Notes: generated by a model from the letters alone, not told the origin. A stretch of 64,000 nt of DNA from Actinomyces urinae (GCF_900119695.1 NZ_LT632545.1:1-64000), one strand, 5' to 3'; counted from the stretch's first letter, positions 18,309 to 28,909 are shown. Program-made: numbers and translations.

Positions 18309-20954
18309 CTACCTCGGCCCTACCTCAAGTAGGCGGAAGGCGGGCCTGTCTTCGTCAGCCGAGAGTTGGGCGTCAATCAGAGCCACCAGCCTCCAGTCAC
18401 CGTCACCGTGCTCATCCTCGAACGTGTATGTAACCAAAATGTTGCCCGCTCCCAGCAAGCCCGCATTCGCCTCAATCAGACGATCACTTATGCCCGCGCT
18501 TGCTAAATCCGCGTCCTGCGGGCTGACCACCCACGAGTATCGCGCCTTTGACCTAGCCTCGGGGCCTGCTCCAAGCCAGTCATATTCCGCGTAATAGCGA
18601 TCTAAAGCGTTTTCCCAACGGGCTTCGCTCCATGTTTCAATGCCGTCAGAATCGGCATAGTCGATCAGGCTGTCAAGATCGTCGAGAGCAAAACGATCCA
18701 CCCGTTTGAACAGTTCATTTCGGATCTGCTGGTGGAAGAAATGTGGGTTAGCAGTGATTGAGACGCTACCGTCCTCGGCCGCACCGAATGCTCGTTCAGC
18801 CCCAGACTCATCCGACTCCATCACCCCGGCATCGGGGTTAGAAAGTGCTTCCCACTCGTCAATTAACGAGGAATCAACCGCGCGAATCAACTGGCCGAGC
18901 CATTCGATGATTTCGCGTAGCTCATCATTCATCAGCGAGTCTGGAATAATCTGGCGCAATGCCCGGTAAGCGTCCATCAAATAGCGCAAAATAACGCCCT
19001 CGGAGCGGGCAACATCAAATCGGGAGACCAACTCTGAGAAGGTCATCGCGTTCTCAATCATCATGCGCACAACCGACTTTGGTGAAAGCTCCAAATCACC
19101 CACCCACGGGTTCGATCGCGCAAACGTGTGGAATGCGGGCTCCAGCAGTTCGGCCAGAGGGCGCGGCCAAGTCACGTCCTCCAGCGCCTCCATGCGCTCC
19201 TCATATTCCATTCCGGCTGCCTTCATCGCGGCAACTGCTTCCCCTTTTGCTTCATTTTGCTGTGCAAACAGGAGGGGACGCGGATCCTCCAGCACTGCCT
19301 CGATGACCGAGATTGCATCCAACGCAAAACTGTCTGCCTGCGCATCGAGCAAATCCAAGGCGGCCAGAGCGAAGGGGGAGAGGGGCTGGTTCAGCGCAAA
19401 ATCGTCCGGCAAATCCCGCATTAGGCGTAGCCGATCAACACCTGCCGAGCGAGCATTTTCTGAAGAGAGCTTCTCGATAACCTCAGCTTGGCGCAGCGAG
19501 GTGTAGATCTGTCCGAGCCGTCGTAAATGCTGATTGGATTCGCCTAGATCATCGTGATTGCGCGTTGCGAGGCGTAGCAGGTGCTCGGTAGGAGCCTTCG
19601 GATTAGCCAGCACATTAAGCACCATTGAATGCGTGAACTCAAACTGTGAGCGCAACGCCTCGGGCTGGGCGGACTGCAAACGTTCGAATGTGGATTCGGA
19701 CCAGCCGACCCGTCCCTCGGGAAGCTTCTTGCGAACAATCTTCTTAAGCTTCTTTGGATCATCGCCCGCGCGAATCTCAGCCTGACGATTCTCAATCACA
19801 TGGTCGGGTGCCTCGACAACAACCCAGCCCACCTCGTCGAAGCCCGCGCGGCCCGCGCGCCCGGCAATCTGATGGAACTCACGTGCACTCAAGTGGCGCT
19901 CGCGGCGTCCATCAAACTTAACCAGTGAGGTAATCAGCACGGTGGTGATCGGTACGTTAATACCGACGCCCAGTGTGTCAGTGCCACAAATCGCTGCTAG
20001 AAGGCCCTGCTGGGTTAGACGCTCTACTAGTCTGCGATAACGGGGAAGCATTCCCGCGTGATGCACGCCTACGCCCCGGTGCAATAGGCCGCGTAGAATC
20101 TGGCCAAACCCCTTTCCGAAACGGAAATCAGCCGTGGCCTCTTTAATGCGTTCTTGGTGACGTTTAGAAATGAGATTTGGAGTGGCTAGATTAGCCGCGG
20201 TCTGCATGGCTGCTTTTTGCCCAAAATGAACGATGTAAATCGGATACTTGCCAGATTCGATGAGCTCCGCAACCGAATCTGCCAGCGGCAACTTTGTGTA
20301 GGCCATCTCGAGGGGAACGGGGCGTTTCGCATCATCAATCACCGAGACTGAGCGCCCGGTGCGTTCCGCTAGATCCTTCACAAAGAAAGAGACGTCGCCA
20401 AGCGTTGCGGACATCAGAACGAACTGCGGCTTCGTTAGCTCTAATAGGGGTACCTGCCACGCCCATCCGCGCTGTGGGTCACCGTAAAAATGGAACTCAT
20501 CCATAATCACCATGTCCGCATCGAGGTCGGCGCCTTCTCGCAGTGCCTGATTGGCCAGAATCTCGGCTGTACAACAAATGATTGGCGCATCTGCGTTGAC
20601 CGATGCGTCCCCGGTGACCATGCCTACATTTTGTGAACCAAACAGGGATACGAGGTCGAAGAACTTCTCTGACACCAGTGCTTTGAGTGGAGCCGTGTAA
20701 TACGATCTGCCGCCGCGAGCCAGCGAGATGATGTGTCCGGCAAGAGCGATCAGTGACTTTCCCGAGCCCGTCGGCGTGGCCGCAATTACATGGTTATTTC
20801 CGAGTAGCTCAATAAATGCCTCGTCTTGATGCGGGTAGAGCGGCCGCCCGCCCGACTCTGCCCACGAACAAAACGCCTCGTATAAGGCGTCGGGATCATT
20901 AAGCTTCCCGCTATCTTCGAGGTCGTCGAGGAGTTCATTCAACACTGGGCTCAT
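18309..20954 (-). CDS. DEAD/DEAH-box helicase with DUF3516 C-terminal region
   Basis: An 881-aa superfamily 2 helicase, probably acting on RNA. Motifs in order: TPTGSGKS (Walker A, 60-67), TAPLKAL, DEFH (about 148-152), SATL, and QIAGRAGRAG (motif VI, about 360). The second half (about 400-880) matches the actinobacterial DUF3516 extension by layout. It has a Ski2/Mtr4-like look, but no substrate can be inferred. ATG with only a weak upstream GAGA. It is a single gene, with 194 nt to the divergent symporter gene. Confidence 0.87.
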   Translation of the reverse strand: MSPVLNELLDDLEDSGKLNDPDALYEAFCSWAESGGRPLYPHQDEAFIELLGNNHVIAATPTGSGKSLIALAGHIISLARGGRSYYTAPLKALVSEKFFDLVSLFGSQNVGMVTGDASVNADAPIICCTAEILANQALREGADLDADMVIMDEFHFYGDPQRGWAWQVPLLELTKPQFVLMSATLGDVSFFVKDLAERTGRSVSVIDDAKRPVPLEMAYTKLPLADSVAELIESGKYPIYIVHFGQKAAMQTAANLATPNLISKRHQERIKEATADFRFGKGFGQILRGLLHRGVGVHHAGMLPRYRRLVERLTQQGLLAAICGTDTLGVGINVPITTVLITSLVKFDGRRERHLSAREFHQIAGRAGRAGFDEVGWVVVEAPDHVIENRQAEIRAGDDPKKLKKIVRKKLPEGRVGWSESTFERLQSAQPEALRSQFEFTHSMVLNVLANPKAPTEHLLRLATRNHDDLGESNQHLRRLGQIYTSLRQAEVIEKLSSENARSAGVDRLRLMRDLPDDFALNQPLSPFALAALDLLDAQADSFALDAISVIEAVLEDPRPLLFAQQNEAKGEAVAAMKAAGMEYEERMEALEDVTWPRPLAELLEPAFHTFARSNPWVGDLELSPKSVVRMMIENAMTFSELVSRFDVARSEGVILRYLMDAYRALRQIIPDSLMNDELREIIEWLGQLIRAVDSSLIDEWEALSNPDAGVMESDESGAERAFGAAEDGSVSITANPHFFHQQIRNELFKRVDRFALDDLDSLIDYADSDGIETWSEARWENALDRYYAEYDWLGAGPEARSKARYSWVVSPQDADLASAGISDRLIEANAGLLGAGNILVTYTFEDEHGDGDWRLVALIDAQLSADEDRPAFRLLEVGPR

Positions 20955-21148
20955 GCTGTGATTGTCTCAAAAACCTGGGACAAAAATTTTAGTGGACGCG
21001 GAGGGGATAAGTGAGTTGCTCAATACGGGGTGGAAAAGCGTTAAAACGTCCAGCTTCTGGTTTTAAGGGAGGGATATTTTGTTGTTTTCGCTCGTGGTTT
21101 AGTAATATCTGTACATATCCCAAATGTTTCTCTTCCGGGAGTCCTGTG

Positions 21149-22579
21149 ATGAAAACTGCCTCGATTGGCATTGCGCTTGAAAATGCGCTTCTTTGGTCTG
21201 TAAACATGCTCTACTCGTGGGTGCTCGTATTCCTACTCATAGGAGTGGGTATAGCAATCACTGTTTATCTTGGTTTTCCACAGATAAAGAACGCAAGAGA
21301 CATTTTTCATTCGGTCTCGGGCTCTCGAACTCAAGTTCTGCAGGGCGTGACATCGTTCCAAGCTTTCGCGGTAGGTATTGGCACGCGCGTTGGCATTGGT
21401 AACATCGCGGGCGTTGCCCTCGCTCTTGTAATGGGAGGTCCGGGCGCGATCTTCTGGATGTGGATAGTAGCCCTGGTTGGTATGGCAACTTCGTTCGCGG
21501 AATCCGTGCTCGCCCAGGTGTATAAGGAAAAGCACCCCGATGGCGTCTTCCGCGGCGGCCCCGAGTACTACATGCGTAAGGGCCTGGGCTGGAAACAAGC
21601 CGGCATCATTTTTGCAGTTATCTCCGTGGTGGCTTCTGGCCTCGCGGTGCCAATGGTGCAAATCAACACGGTGGCGGCAACGTTCAATGCAAATCATGAC
21701 ATTTCGCCGTACTCCACGATGCTCTTTACCTTCCTACTTCTGGCCCCTGTCATTTTGGGTGGCATTAAGTCAGTGGCACGTGCGTCCGAGTACCTGGCCC
21801 CGATTATGGCCGCGGTCTACATCCTCATCGCTATTGTCGTGATTGTTCTTAACCCGGCAGCTGCTCTCGCGGCCCTCGTTTTGATTGTTAAATCAGCGTT
21901 CGGCTTCGGTCCGATTGCCGGAGGCGTACTGGGCGGCATCTTCATCGCCCTTGTAAATGGTGCTAGACGGGGTCTTTTCTCCAACGAGGCCGGACTAGGT
22001 ACTACGCCTCACGCGGCTGGTTCTGCAACCGTGGCTCACCCCGCGCAGCAGGGCTTCTTGCAGGCATTTGGTGTATTCATCGACACGATCATCGTATGTA
22101 CGGTCACCGCACTTTTGATCCTCACATCGGGATTGTATGAGGCCGGCATGGATCCTGAACTGGCCGGTTCGCTAACCGCGCAGTCCGTGAGTGCACAACT
22201 GGGATCCTGGATGGCGCTTCCCATGTCGCTCATCATTTTCATTTTTGGTTACACCACGGCGTACGGTGCCTATTCTTACGGTCAATCCGCACTCGATCAC
22301 CTAACTCGCAATAAGTACATCTCTTTCGGGTTCAGGGTTGTAGCTGTCATTGTGGCTTCGCTCGGCGCCATCGTGAAGCTCCCGGTGGTGTGGGCGGTGT
22401 CGGACCTCCTGCTGGGGCTTGGCGCAATCATTAACCTGCTGGCCCTCATTGCTCTTATGAAGGTTGTGCGAACTATTTTGCGAGACTGGAACGAGCTGCG
22501 TGACAGCGATGACATGAGCTTCAAGATTGCGAAGTATCCCGAACTTGAAAAGCAAGCCGACAAGGATATCTGGGTATAG
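21149..22579 (+). CDS. Sodium:alanine/glycine symporter (AGCS family)
   Basis: A 476-aa membrane protein with about ten to eleven hydrophobic helices. Family features include the FQAFAVGIGTRVGIGNIAGVALAL block near the N-terminus, FRGGPEYYMRKGLG, and GLFSNEAGLGTTPHAAGSA. It imports small neutral amino acids with Na+. I use ATG 21149 (CGGGAG just upstream, family-length product) rather than the frame's earliest start at 21011, which adds 46 non-membrane residues without similarity. It precedes the FAH gene by 34 nt, but AGGAGG gives that gene independent initiation. Confidence 0.93.
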   Translation: MKTASIGIALENALLWSVNMLYSWVLVFLLIGVGIAITVYLGFPQIKNARDIFHSVSGSRTQVLQGVTSFQAFAVGIGTRVGIGNIAGVALALVMGGPGAIFWMWIVALVGMATSFAESVLAQVYKEKHPDGVFRGGPEYYMRKGLGWKQAGIIFAVISVVASGLAVPMVQINTVAATFNANHDISPYSTMLFTFLLLAPVILGGIKSVARASEYLAPIMAAVYILIAIVVIVLNPAAALAALVLIVKSAFGFGPIAGGVLGGIFIALVNGARRGLFSNEAGLGTTPHAAGSATVAHPAQQGFLQAFGVFIDTIIVCTVTALLILTSGLYEAGMDPELAGSLTAQSVSAQLGSWMALPMSLIIFIFGYTTAYGAYSYGQSALDHLTRNKYISFGFRVVAVIVASLGAIVKLPVVWAVSDLLLGLGAIINLLALIALMKVVRTILRDWNELRDSDDMSFKIAKYPELEKQADKDIWV

Positions 22580-22613
22580 CTACACTGGGGGCGTCAAGGT
22601 TTAGGAGGACCCA

Positions 22614-23387
22614 GTGCGAGTAGCAAGATTTAGTGCGGGCGCAAACCCCAGATACGGAGCCATTGCTGAGGGAGCGGACCTTATCGAAGGGCTAAAAGGA
22701 GACCCTCTGTTCCAAGGGGTGGAGCCGTCCGGAGAAGTCTTTAAGCTCGACGAGGTGCGCCTGCTTAGCCCGGTGATTCCCCGCTCCAAAATCGTGGCCG
22801 TTGCAAAAAACTACCGCGACCATGCGGCTGAAATGGGTGGGGAAGTGCCGGACCATCCAAATATCTTCTTCAAGCCGAACACCGCAGTGATTGGCCCGGA
22901 TGATCCGATTGTTCTGCCCGACTGGAGCCGTGAAGTCCACTACGAGGCCGAACTGGCCGTGGTTATTCGCACGCTGTGCAAAGACGTAAGTGCAGAAAAC
23001 GCCCTGGACTACGTGTTTGGTTACACGGTTGCAAACGACGTGTCCGCGCGTGATGCGCAGCGAATCGATGGACAGTGGGCGCGTGCGAAGGGATTCGACA
23101 CATCCGCCCCTCTGGGCCCGTGGATCACGGTCGATCCGAAATTAGATATTGATGACCTCAACATTGAAACGCGAGTAAATGGAAAGGTCATGCAGCAGGG
23201 CAATACTCGCGACATGGTTTTTGACGTGCCCTATTTGATTGAGTACATCTCGTCGGTTATGACACTCCTACCCGGTGACGTGATTATGACGGGCACGCCT
23301 GCCGGTGTCGGTCCTATTGAAGCAGGAGACCGTGTGGAATGTGAGATCGAGGGCATTGGTAGCCTCGCCAACTTTGTGACGAGGTAA
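22614..23387 (+). CDS. Fumarylacetoacetate hydrolase (FAH) family protein
   Basis: A 257-aa protein with an N-terminal cap (1-55) and an FAH catalytic domain (about 60-255): VAVAKNYRDHAAEMGG, the metal-binding acidic residues in HYEAELAVVI, GYTVANDVSARDAQ and MTGTPAGVGPIEAGD. Family members hydrolyse or decarboxylate 2-oxo-acid-like compounds; substrate unknown. In many actinobacteria a homologue lies close to gltX, as here. GTG start with a perfect AGGAGG. Its TAA lies 4 nt before the probable start of the hrpB gene. Confidence 0.9.
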   Translation: MRVARFSAGANPRYGAIAEGADLIEGLKGDPLFQGVEPSGEVFKLDEVRLLSPVIPRSKIVAVAKNYRDHAAEMGGEVPDHPNIFFKPNTAVIGPDDPIVLPDWSREVHYEAELAVVIRTLCKDVSAENALDYVFGYTVANDVSARDAQRIDGQWARAKGFDTSAPLGPWITVDPKLDIDDLNIETRVNGKVMQQGNTRDMVFDVPYLIEYISSVMTLLPGDVIMTGTPAGVGPIEAGDRVECEIEGIGSLANFVTR

Positions 23388-23391
23388 CAAA

Positions 23392-25866
23392 CTGAGCTTT
23401 ATCGAGGCCTTCAACAACGCGCGTCTACCCATTACTTCAGCGCAAAACGACATTGCGGCAGCGGTTTTGGGCAGGCGCCGCTTCGTCCTATCTGCTAGCC
23501 CCGGTTCGGGTAAGACCACGCTGGCACCGCTACTTATTCGTCATCTTCTCGATGAGCGAGGTTCGAGTGGGCGCATCCTGATCGCGCAGCCGCGCAGAGT
23601 GGCGGTGAGATCAGCGGCAAAATATGTGGCGTCTTTGTTGGAAGATGAGCCTGGAGGCGTGGTCGGTTGGACGATGCGCTCGGACCGGAAGATCAGCGCG
23701 GATACGCGGATCGAGTTCACAACTACGGGTAGTTTGCTTCGCCGCCTCCTCGCGGACCCTGATTTATCCGGCGTTGACGCCCTATTGCTGGACGAAGTGC
23801 ATGAGCGTCACATCGATTCAGACCTCGCCCTCGCCTTCGCTTTAGATATTGCGGATATGCGCGATGACCTCCTGCTTGGAGTAATGTCCGCAACGGCGGA
23901 TGTGGATAGGTGTCACACGCTACTGGCGAGTTCAGCGCAGACAGACCGGATTGAGGTTGCGGGTGATCCGTATCCGCTCAGCGAAGTGTGGAGGCCAGCA
24001 TCTGTACCGGCACTTGATTCGCAAGGGGCCAGCCCGGAGTTCCTAAGCCATCTTGCGGCTACTGCGGTTGAGGCTTTTGAAAACAATGGGCCCACCCTCG
24101 TTTTTGCCCCGTCGATTCGCAATGTGGAGGACGTGGCCGCAATGATCCGCACCGCCGGGATTCGCACGTTCACTTTGCATAGTGGTGTTACAACGCAGCA
24201 ACAGGACGAGGCGCTGGCACCGGGTGAACGGGTGATTGTGGCAACTGATATTGCGGAGACGTCGCTAACGGTTGCGGGCATCAACTGTGTGGTTGACTCC
24301 GGTCTGACGCGTAGCCCGCGGTTCGATGTGCGTCGCGAGGCCGCTGCGCTGGTAACGGTCAGAGCATCTCGTTCTTCTGCAACCCAACGCGGTGGCCGCG
24401 CCAATCGTACAGGTCCCGGCGTGGTGTACCGATGCTACTCGCAAACTGATTTTGCAAGAATGACGCAGTATGCCACTGCGCAGATCGAAAGTGGGGACTT
24501 AACCGAAGCCGCGCTACTTGCACATGCCTGGAGCGAGCCGGAGCAGATGCGCTTGCCTTCGCCATTTCCTGCGCCAGGGTTGGTGCGAGCGGAATCCACC
24601 CTAGAGAGTATTGGCGCTCTAACCGGTGGGCAGATAACAGGCGAGGGACGCATGTTGGCTATGGTGCCTGCAGACCCGCGCATGGGGCGCGCCCTCCTTC
24701 TAGCCAGTAGGTGGAGCGGGCAGGAACAAGCCGTGGCGAGGATCGTTGCGGCGCTAGCCACCGAAACGAGGCCTGAAAGCGCTGACATCACACAGGTACT
24801 GAATCAGGTGTCGCAAGCCGACGTTCGCAGGTTTCAGTCCATCGCCTCCAAGTTTTCGCCCTCGTATGGATCTGCTTCTCCAGACCTTCTACTAAATGAA
24901 GTAGATCTGCCAGGCGTTGTGATCGGCTTGGCCTATCCGGGGCGGATTGCGAAACAGCGGGGCAAACAAGATGGTCAGAAAAGACGCTTCCTCGCGGCAT
25001 CCGGCACAGGATTTAGCGTTGATGCTACGTCCCCGCTCAGTTTTGAACCCTGGATCGCGGTCGGCGGCGTGCTCACAACTGGCGGGGTTACAAAGGTGAC
25101 CGTGGGGGCTCCACTGCAACCGGAATGGGCGCGTTGGATCGCAAAGCCAATGTTGCGATCCGAGGTCGTGACTGAGCTTAAGGGAGGACGGATTACTGCA
25201 AGTTGCATTGAGCGGTTGGGGCAGATCGAGCTTGGACGCCGACGCGTGCAACCGACGATTGAGGAAGTGCGAAAGGTGCTCGCAACTGCCCTGGAGGAGA
25301 GAGGCCTGGACTTATTCAAGCTAGGTGCAACGGGCCTTGACCTCGTGAATAAAGCCAGGTACATCAGCGCGCGGGACGCGTCTTGGCCAGAACTTTCCAA
25401 CCAGCAACTCGCAAACTCGGCAGATGAGCTACTTGGAGAGTGGTGGGAAGACCTCCTTGATGGAAAACCGCTGGCGCAAATCGATGTCACTAATGGCCTG
25501 AAAACCCTGATCGGATGGGACAAGATAGCAAAGTTAGACGAGCTGGTGCCAAATTCGATCGAACTTCCCTCCGGCAATCGTGCGCGAATCGTTTTTGACC
25601 CGGAGCGAGGTCCAACCGTACGTGTAAAGCTGCAAGAAACGTTCGGGTTCAAGAAAGCGCCAACGGTGATGGGAGAACCGCTCACATTCGAACTTCTATC
25701 GCCCGCCGGACGACCGCTTGCCATCACCTCGAATTTGGAAACATTCTTCAACGAAACCTACTCGCAGGTGCGCGCGGAAATGCGCGGACGCTACCCAAAA
25801 CACCCGTGGCCCGAAGATCCGTGGACCGCCACCGCCACGCGCAAAACCAACGCGCGTTTGCGGTGA
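23392..25866 (+). CDS. hrpB: ATP-dependent RNA helicase HrpB-type
   Basis: DEAH-box helicase of about 824 aa. Motifs: ASPGSGKTT (Walker A), LLLDEVHERH (motif II), SATAD, ATDIAETSLT, QRGGRANRTGPG (motif VI), then HA2 and the HrpB C-terminal domain. The frame is open back to a TGA at 23377. The conserved HrpB N-terminus (LPITSAQNDI before Walker A) lies upstream of the first ATG/GTG/TTG-type start (TTG 23467), so translation must begin earlier. The only plausible codon is CTG 23392, with GAGG 8 nt upstream overlapping the FAH stop. Confidence 0.87.
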   Translation: MSFIEAFNNARLPITSAQNDIAAAVLGRRRFVLSASPGSGKTTLAPLLIRHLLDERGSSGRILIAQPRRVAVRSAAKYVASLLEDEPGGVVGWTMRSDRKISADTRIEFTTTGSLLRRLLADPDLSGVDALLLDEVHERHIDSDLALAFALDIADMRDDLLLGVMSATADVDRCHTLLASSAQTDRIEVAGDPYPLSEVWRPASVPALDSQGASPEFLSHLAATAVEAFENNGPTLVFAPSIRNVEDVAAMIRTAGIRTFTLHSGVTTQQQDEALAPGERVIVATDIAETSLTVAGINCVVDSGLTRSPRFDVRREAAALVTVRASRSSATQRGGRANRTGPGVVYRCYSQTDFARMTQYATAQIESGDLTEAALLAHAWSEPEQMRLPSPFPAPGLVRAESTLESIGALTGGQITGEGRMLAMVPADPRMGRALLLASRWSGQEQAVARIVAALATETRPESADITQVLNQVSQADVRRFQSIASKFSPSYGSASPDLLLNEVDLPGVVIGLAYPGRIAKQRGKQDGQKRRFLAASGTGFSVDATSPLSFEPWIAVGGVLTTGGVTKVTVGAPLQPEWARWIAKPMLRSEVVTELKGGRITASCIERLGQIELGRRRVQPTIEEVRKVLATALEERGLDLFKLGATGLDLVNKARYISARDASWPELSNQQLANSADELLGEWWEDLLDGKPLAQIDVTNGLKTLIGWDKIAKLDELVPNSIELPSGNRARIVFDPERGPTVRVKLQETFGFKKAPTVMGEPLTFELLSPAGRPLAITSNLETFFNETYSQVRAEMRGRYPKHPWPEDPWTATATRKTNARLR

Positions 25867-25875
25867 GCTGGGACC

Positions 25876-27006
25876 CTAAGCAGGCAGCGCTGTCATGCGT
25901 TCGATTGAACGGCGCACGACCCCAGCGGAAGACGCGAAACCGAACCGCACATACTGCTCAAAACCTTTACCGAGGGCATTGCCAGGCGTCGTACGAACCT
26001 TCGCTTCTTCAAGCAGGTACTCCTGCGGATTTTGTACGCCGAGCTTAGATGCGTCAATCAGCCCCATGTAGGTTCCCTGCGGCGTAGCCCAACTGAGCGA
26101 GGAACCCTCCAACAAGCCATCGATTAAGGCCACATTCTGCCGCAGGTAGGCATTGAGTTCGCTCAGCCATTGCTCGCCTTCTTCGTATGCGACTGTTGTC
26201 GCCAAAGCGCCGAGCGGTGTCGGATGATTCAGCCACGCAGCCGCGGCCTCGAACCTATTGATCATCTGCCCCGTTGTGATCATTTGCGCGCAGTGCAGCC
26301 CCGCCAAGTTGAAGCCCTTCGATGCTGCAACCGCGGTGACCGTCCGGTCAGCAAAAGCCTGATCCAGGCCGGCAAAGCAAATATGGGAAGAGGGGGTTGC
26401 AACCAGCGGAGCGTGAATCTCGTCATTGAATACGAGCAGGTCATGGCGGGTCACAATCTCGCCTAAACGCGTCAGCTCAGAGGCGGTAAGGACCCTGCCT
26501 GTCGGGTTCCACGGGTTGCAAAGAATAAGCAGATCAGCATTCTTGGCCGCGGCTTCAATACCGTCCAAATTGAGTTGCCAAATGCCGTCGACAATCGCGG
26601 AAGGAACCTGAACAACCTCGTGACCAAACTTGCCCGGTAGCGTCAAAAAAGGCATGTAAGCAGGGGTTGGGACTATCACCCGTGAGCCGGGCTTCAACAT
26701 GTGGCCAAGGATCGCATTCAAGCCATCGAGCACTGATGATGCCAACCGCACATTCTCGGCTTCAACCTCAAGACCGTAGCGGCGGCCAACTACGCTCGCG
26801 GTGGCGTCTTTAACCCGGTCGGACAGTTCCTGCGGCATGTAGCCTAGAAAACCCCTCTTAATGGCGCCCACGATGGCTTCTTCAACTACGGGAGCGGTGC
26901 CGAAGTCCATCTCTGCAACCCAATGGCCAGACACGCCCGGCATCTCCCACTTCAAAAGACCGCTGGCGTGGGCGGTGTCCTCGTCAAAAGCATCCAAATC
27001 AGTCAT
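25876..27006 (-). CDS. malY: MalY/PatB-type cystathionine beta-lyase (PLP, fold type I)
   Basis: A 376-aa class I/II aminotransferase-fold protein. Typical MalY/PatB features: WVAEMDFGTAP near the N-terminus, NPWNPTGRV (substrate/PLP contact), NDEIHAPL, and the PLP lysine in AASKGFNLAGL. Such proteins split C-S bonds of cystathionine or cysteine conjugates; some moonlight as regulators. ATG with GGAAGGG upstream. Convergent with hrpB (9 nt apart) and divergent from gltX. Confidence 0.88.
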   Translation of the reverse strand: MTDLDAFDEDTAHASGLLKWEMPGVSGHWVAEMDFGTAPVVEEAIVGAIKRGFLGYMPQELSDRVKDATASVVGRRYGLEVEAENVRLASSVLDGLNAILGHMLKPGSRVIVPTPAYMPFLTLPGKFGHEVVQVPSAIVDGIWQLNLDGIEAAAKNADLLILCNPWNPTGRVLTASELTRLGEIVTRHDLLVFNDEIHAPLVATPSSHICFAGLDQAFADRTVTAVAASKGFNLAGLHCAQMITTGQMINRFEAAAAWLNHPTPLGALATTVAYEEGEQWLSELNAYLRQNVALIDGLLEGSSLSWATPQGTYMGLIDASKLGVQNPQEYLLEEAKVRTTPGNALGKGFEQYVRFGFASSAGVVRRSIERMTALPA

Positions 27007-27114
27007 TGCAATCCCTTCCGCCTACAACCATAACGACAACGGTGGTTGTGTACGCAAGTGGTACGGGGCAAGGATGGGCTGTGAAGTCAAAGACTTGGTG
27101 CGTGGCAACCACGT

Positions 27115-27144
27115 TGAAAAGCCGGCGCGTAAACGATGTAGAAT
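27115..27144 (+). promoter_or_regulatory. gltX promoter
   Basis: TGAAAA (27115-27120), an 18-nt spacer and TAGAAT (27139-27144). The ATG follows 9 nt after the -10, leaving at most a 2-3 nt leader and no room for a Shine-Dalgarno. Confidence 0.55.
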
Positions 27145-27153
27145 CGAGACATC

Positions 27154-28656
27154 ATGGATACTCTAAATGGCGGCAAAGTCCGCGTTCGTTTTTGCCCATC
27201 ACCAACTGGAACCCCTCACGTAGGAATGGTCCGCACCTGCCTGTTTAACTGGGCGTGGGCCAGGCATGTTGGGGGGACGTTTGTGTTCCGCATTGAGGAT
27301 ACCGATGCCCAGCGAGACTCTGAGGAGTCATTCGATCAGATTATCGATTCTCTAACTTGGCTTGGCCTGGACTGGGACGAGGGTGTGCTTAAAGGCGGGC
27401 CGCATGAGCCGTACCGGCAGTCGCAGCGCATGGACATTTACAAAGACGTCGCGGCGAAACTGCTAGAAGCCGGTTACGCCTACGAGTCTTTCTCAACGCC
27501 AGAGGAGATCGAAGCGCGCCACAAGGCAGCAGGTCGTGATCCGAAGCTCGGTTATGACGGTTTTGACCGCAATCTCACGGAAGAGCAGAAAGCTGAGTTT
27601 CGCGCGCAGGGACGCAAGCCGGTGCTCCGCCTAAGGATGCCGGATGAGGACATTACCTTCACGGACCTCGTTCGCGGTGAAATCACGTTTAAGGCTGGCT
27701 CTGTTCCGGACTATGTGATCGTTCGAGGAAACGGTCACCCCCTCTATACCCTCGTGAACCCCGTAGATGATGCGCTCATGGACATTACGCACGTGTTGCG
27801 CGGTGAAGACCTGCTATCTTCCACCCCGCGCCAGATCGTTTTGTATCGCGCTCTCATCGAGCTCGGAATCGCAAAGCAGATGCCGGAGTTTGGCCACCTG
27901 CCTTACGTTATGGGTGAAGGCAACAAGAAGTTGTCCAAGCGTGATCCGGAGTCGAACCTGTTGCTCCACCGCGAAAACGGCATGATTCCAGAGGGACTGC
28001 TGAACTACTTAGCCCTACTCGGCTGGGCGATTAGCCCTGATGAGGACATCTTCTCGGCTGAAGAAATGGTGAAGGCGTTCGACATTCACGATGTGAACCC
28101 CAACCCGGCGCGCTTCGATCTGAAGAAGGCCATTGCGATTAACGCCGATCACATTCGTATGCTGGAAGAGGGTGACTTCAAGCGTCGCATCGTGCCGTTC
28201 CTTTACCGCGACGGCTATGTGTCAGCTGAAGAGTTTGATGCGCTTACGGCTCGTGAACAGGAAATCATCACCAAGGGGGCGCCGCTAATTCAAACGCGCA
28301 TTCGCCTACTTGGTGAGGTTGGCGGCATGCTCGGCCCGTTCTTTGTGGAAACCGAAGTGCTTGAGTTCGAAGATAAAGCTGTGGGCAAGCTCAAGGATAA
28401 TGCTGGCGAGGTTCTGCGTGCCGGTATAGAGGTCATAGAAGGCCTGCCCGAGTTCACCGTAGAATCTTTGGAAGAGGCATTGCGTGCCCGCCTCATTGAT
28501 GAAATGCAGGTCAAGCCTAGGCTGGCATTCGGGCCGTTGCGTACCGCTATTTCTGGCCGACAGGTCTCGCCGCCGCTGTTTGAATCCATGGAGATCATGG
28601 GCAAGGAAGAGGTCTTGGCAAGGTTACGCCAACTGGAGGCCAAGCTCGCCCAGTAG
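27154..28656 (+). CDS. gltX: Glutamyl-tRNA synthetase
   Basis: Charges tRNA-Glu (and, in actinobacteria that use the amidotransferase route, tRNA-Gln before amidation). It is 500 aa, class I: the HIGH-type motif [13 protein letters not shown] near the N-terminus, the catalytic-core [10 protein letters not shown] and NKKLSKRD (KMSKS equivalent), followed by the helical anticodon-binding domain. Two tRNA-Glu genes and one tRNA-Gln gene lie immediately downstream. The mRNA looks almost leaderless. Confidence 0.96.
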   Translation: MDTLNGGKVRVRFCPSPTGTPHVGMVRTCLFNWAWARHVGGTFVFRIEDTDAQRDSEESFDQIIDSLTWLGLDWDEGVLKGGPHEPYRQSQRMDIYKDVAAKLLEAGYAYESFSTPEEIEARHKAAGRDPKLGYDGFDRNLTEEQKAEFRAQGRKPVLRLRMPDEDITFTDLVRGEITFKAGSVPDYVIVRGNGHPLYTLVNPVDDALMDITHVLRGEDLLSSTPRQIVLYRALIELGIAKQMPEFGHLPYVMGEGNKKLSKRDPESNLLLHRENGMIPEGLLNYLALLGWAISPDEDIFSAEEMVKAFDIHDVNPNPARFDLKKAIAINADHIRMLEEGDFKRRIVPFLYRDGYVSAEEFDALTAREQEIITKGAPLIQTRIRLLGEVGGMLGPFFVETEVLEFEDKAVGKLKDNAGEVLRAGIEVIEGLPEFTVESLEEALRARLIDEMQVKPRLAFGPLRTAISGRQVSPPLFESMEIMGKEEVLARLRQLEAKLAQ

Positions 28657-28789
28657 AATCCGTGAACGTGAACTAAATAACGATGATCGGATTTTGTAAG
28701 TGATGCTCCGTCGGGTAGAGTTTCTTGTTGGCGCTTCCTAGTGAAGGGTTTCCGTCAGCGGGAAACCGCACGAAGAAGCTACCTTACCT

Positions 28790-28861
28790 TGGGGTATGGT
28801 GTAATTGGCAGCACGAGTGATTCTGGTTCATTTAGTCTAGGTTCGAGTCCTGGTACCCCAG
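28790..28861 (+). tRNA. tRNA-Gln (anticodon CTG)
   Basis: Acceptor stem TGGGGTA/TACCCCA with discriminator G; anticodon stem AGTGA/TCATT encloses the loop TTCTGGT, giving anticodon CTG. T-arm GGTTCGAGTCC is standard. No encoded CCA. Confidence 0.95.
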
Positions 28862-28909
28862 CGAAGCACCTGACCGTAGGTCAGAGGTTTCAAAGCGAGT
28901 AATCGCAAG

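Noticed and set aside
28746-28767. gltX terminator hairpin (GGTTTCC/GGAAACC)
   Set aside because: Seven-base stem without a T-run; could equally be chance. Not strong enough to list.
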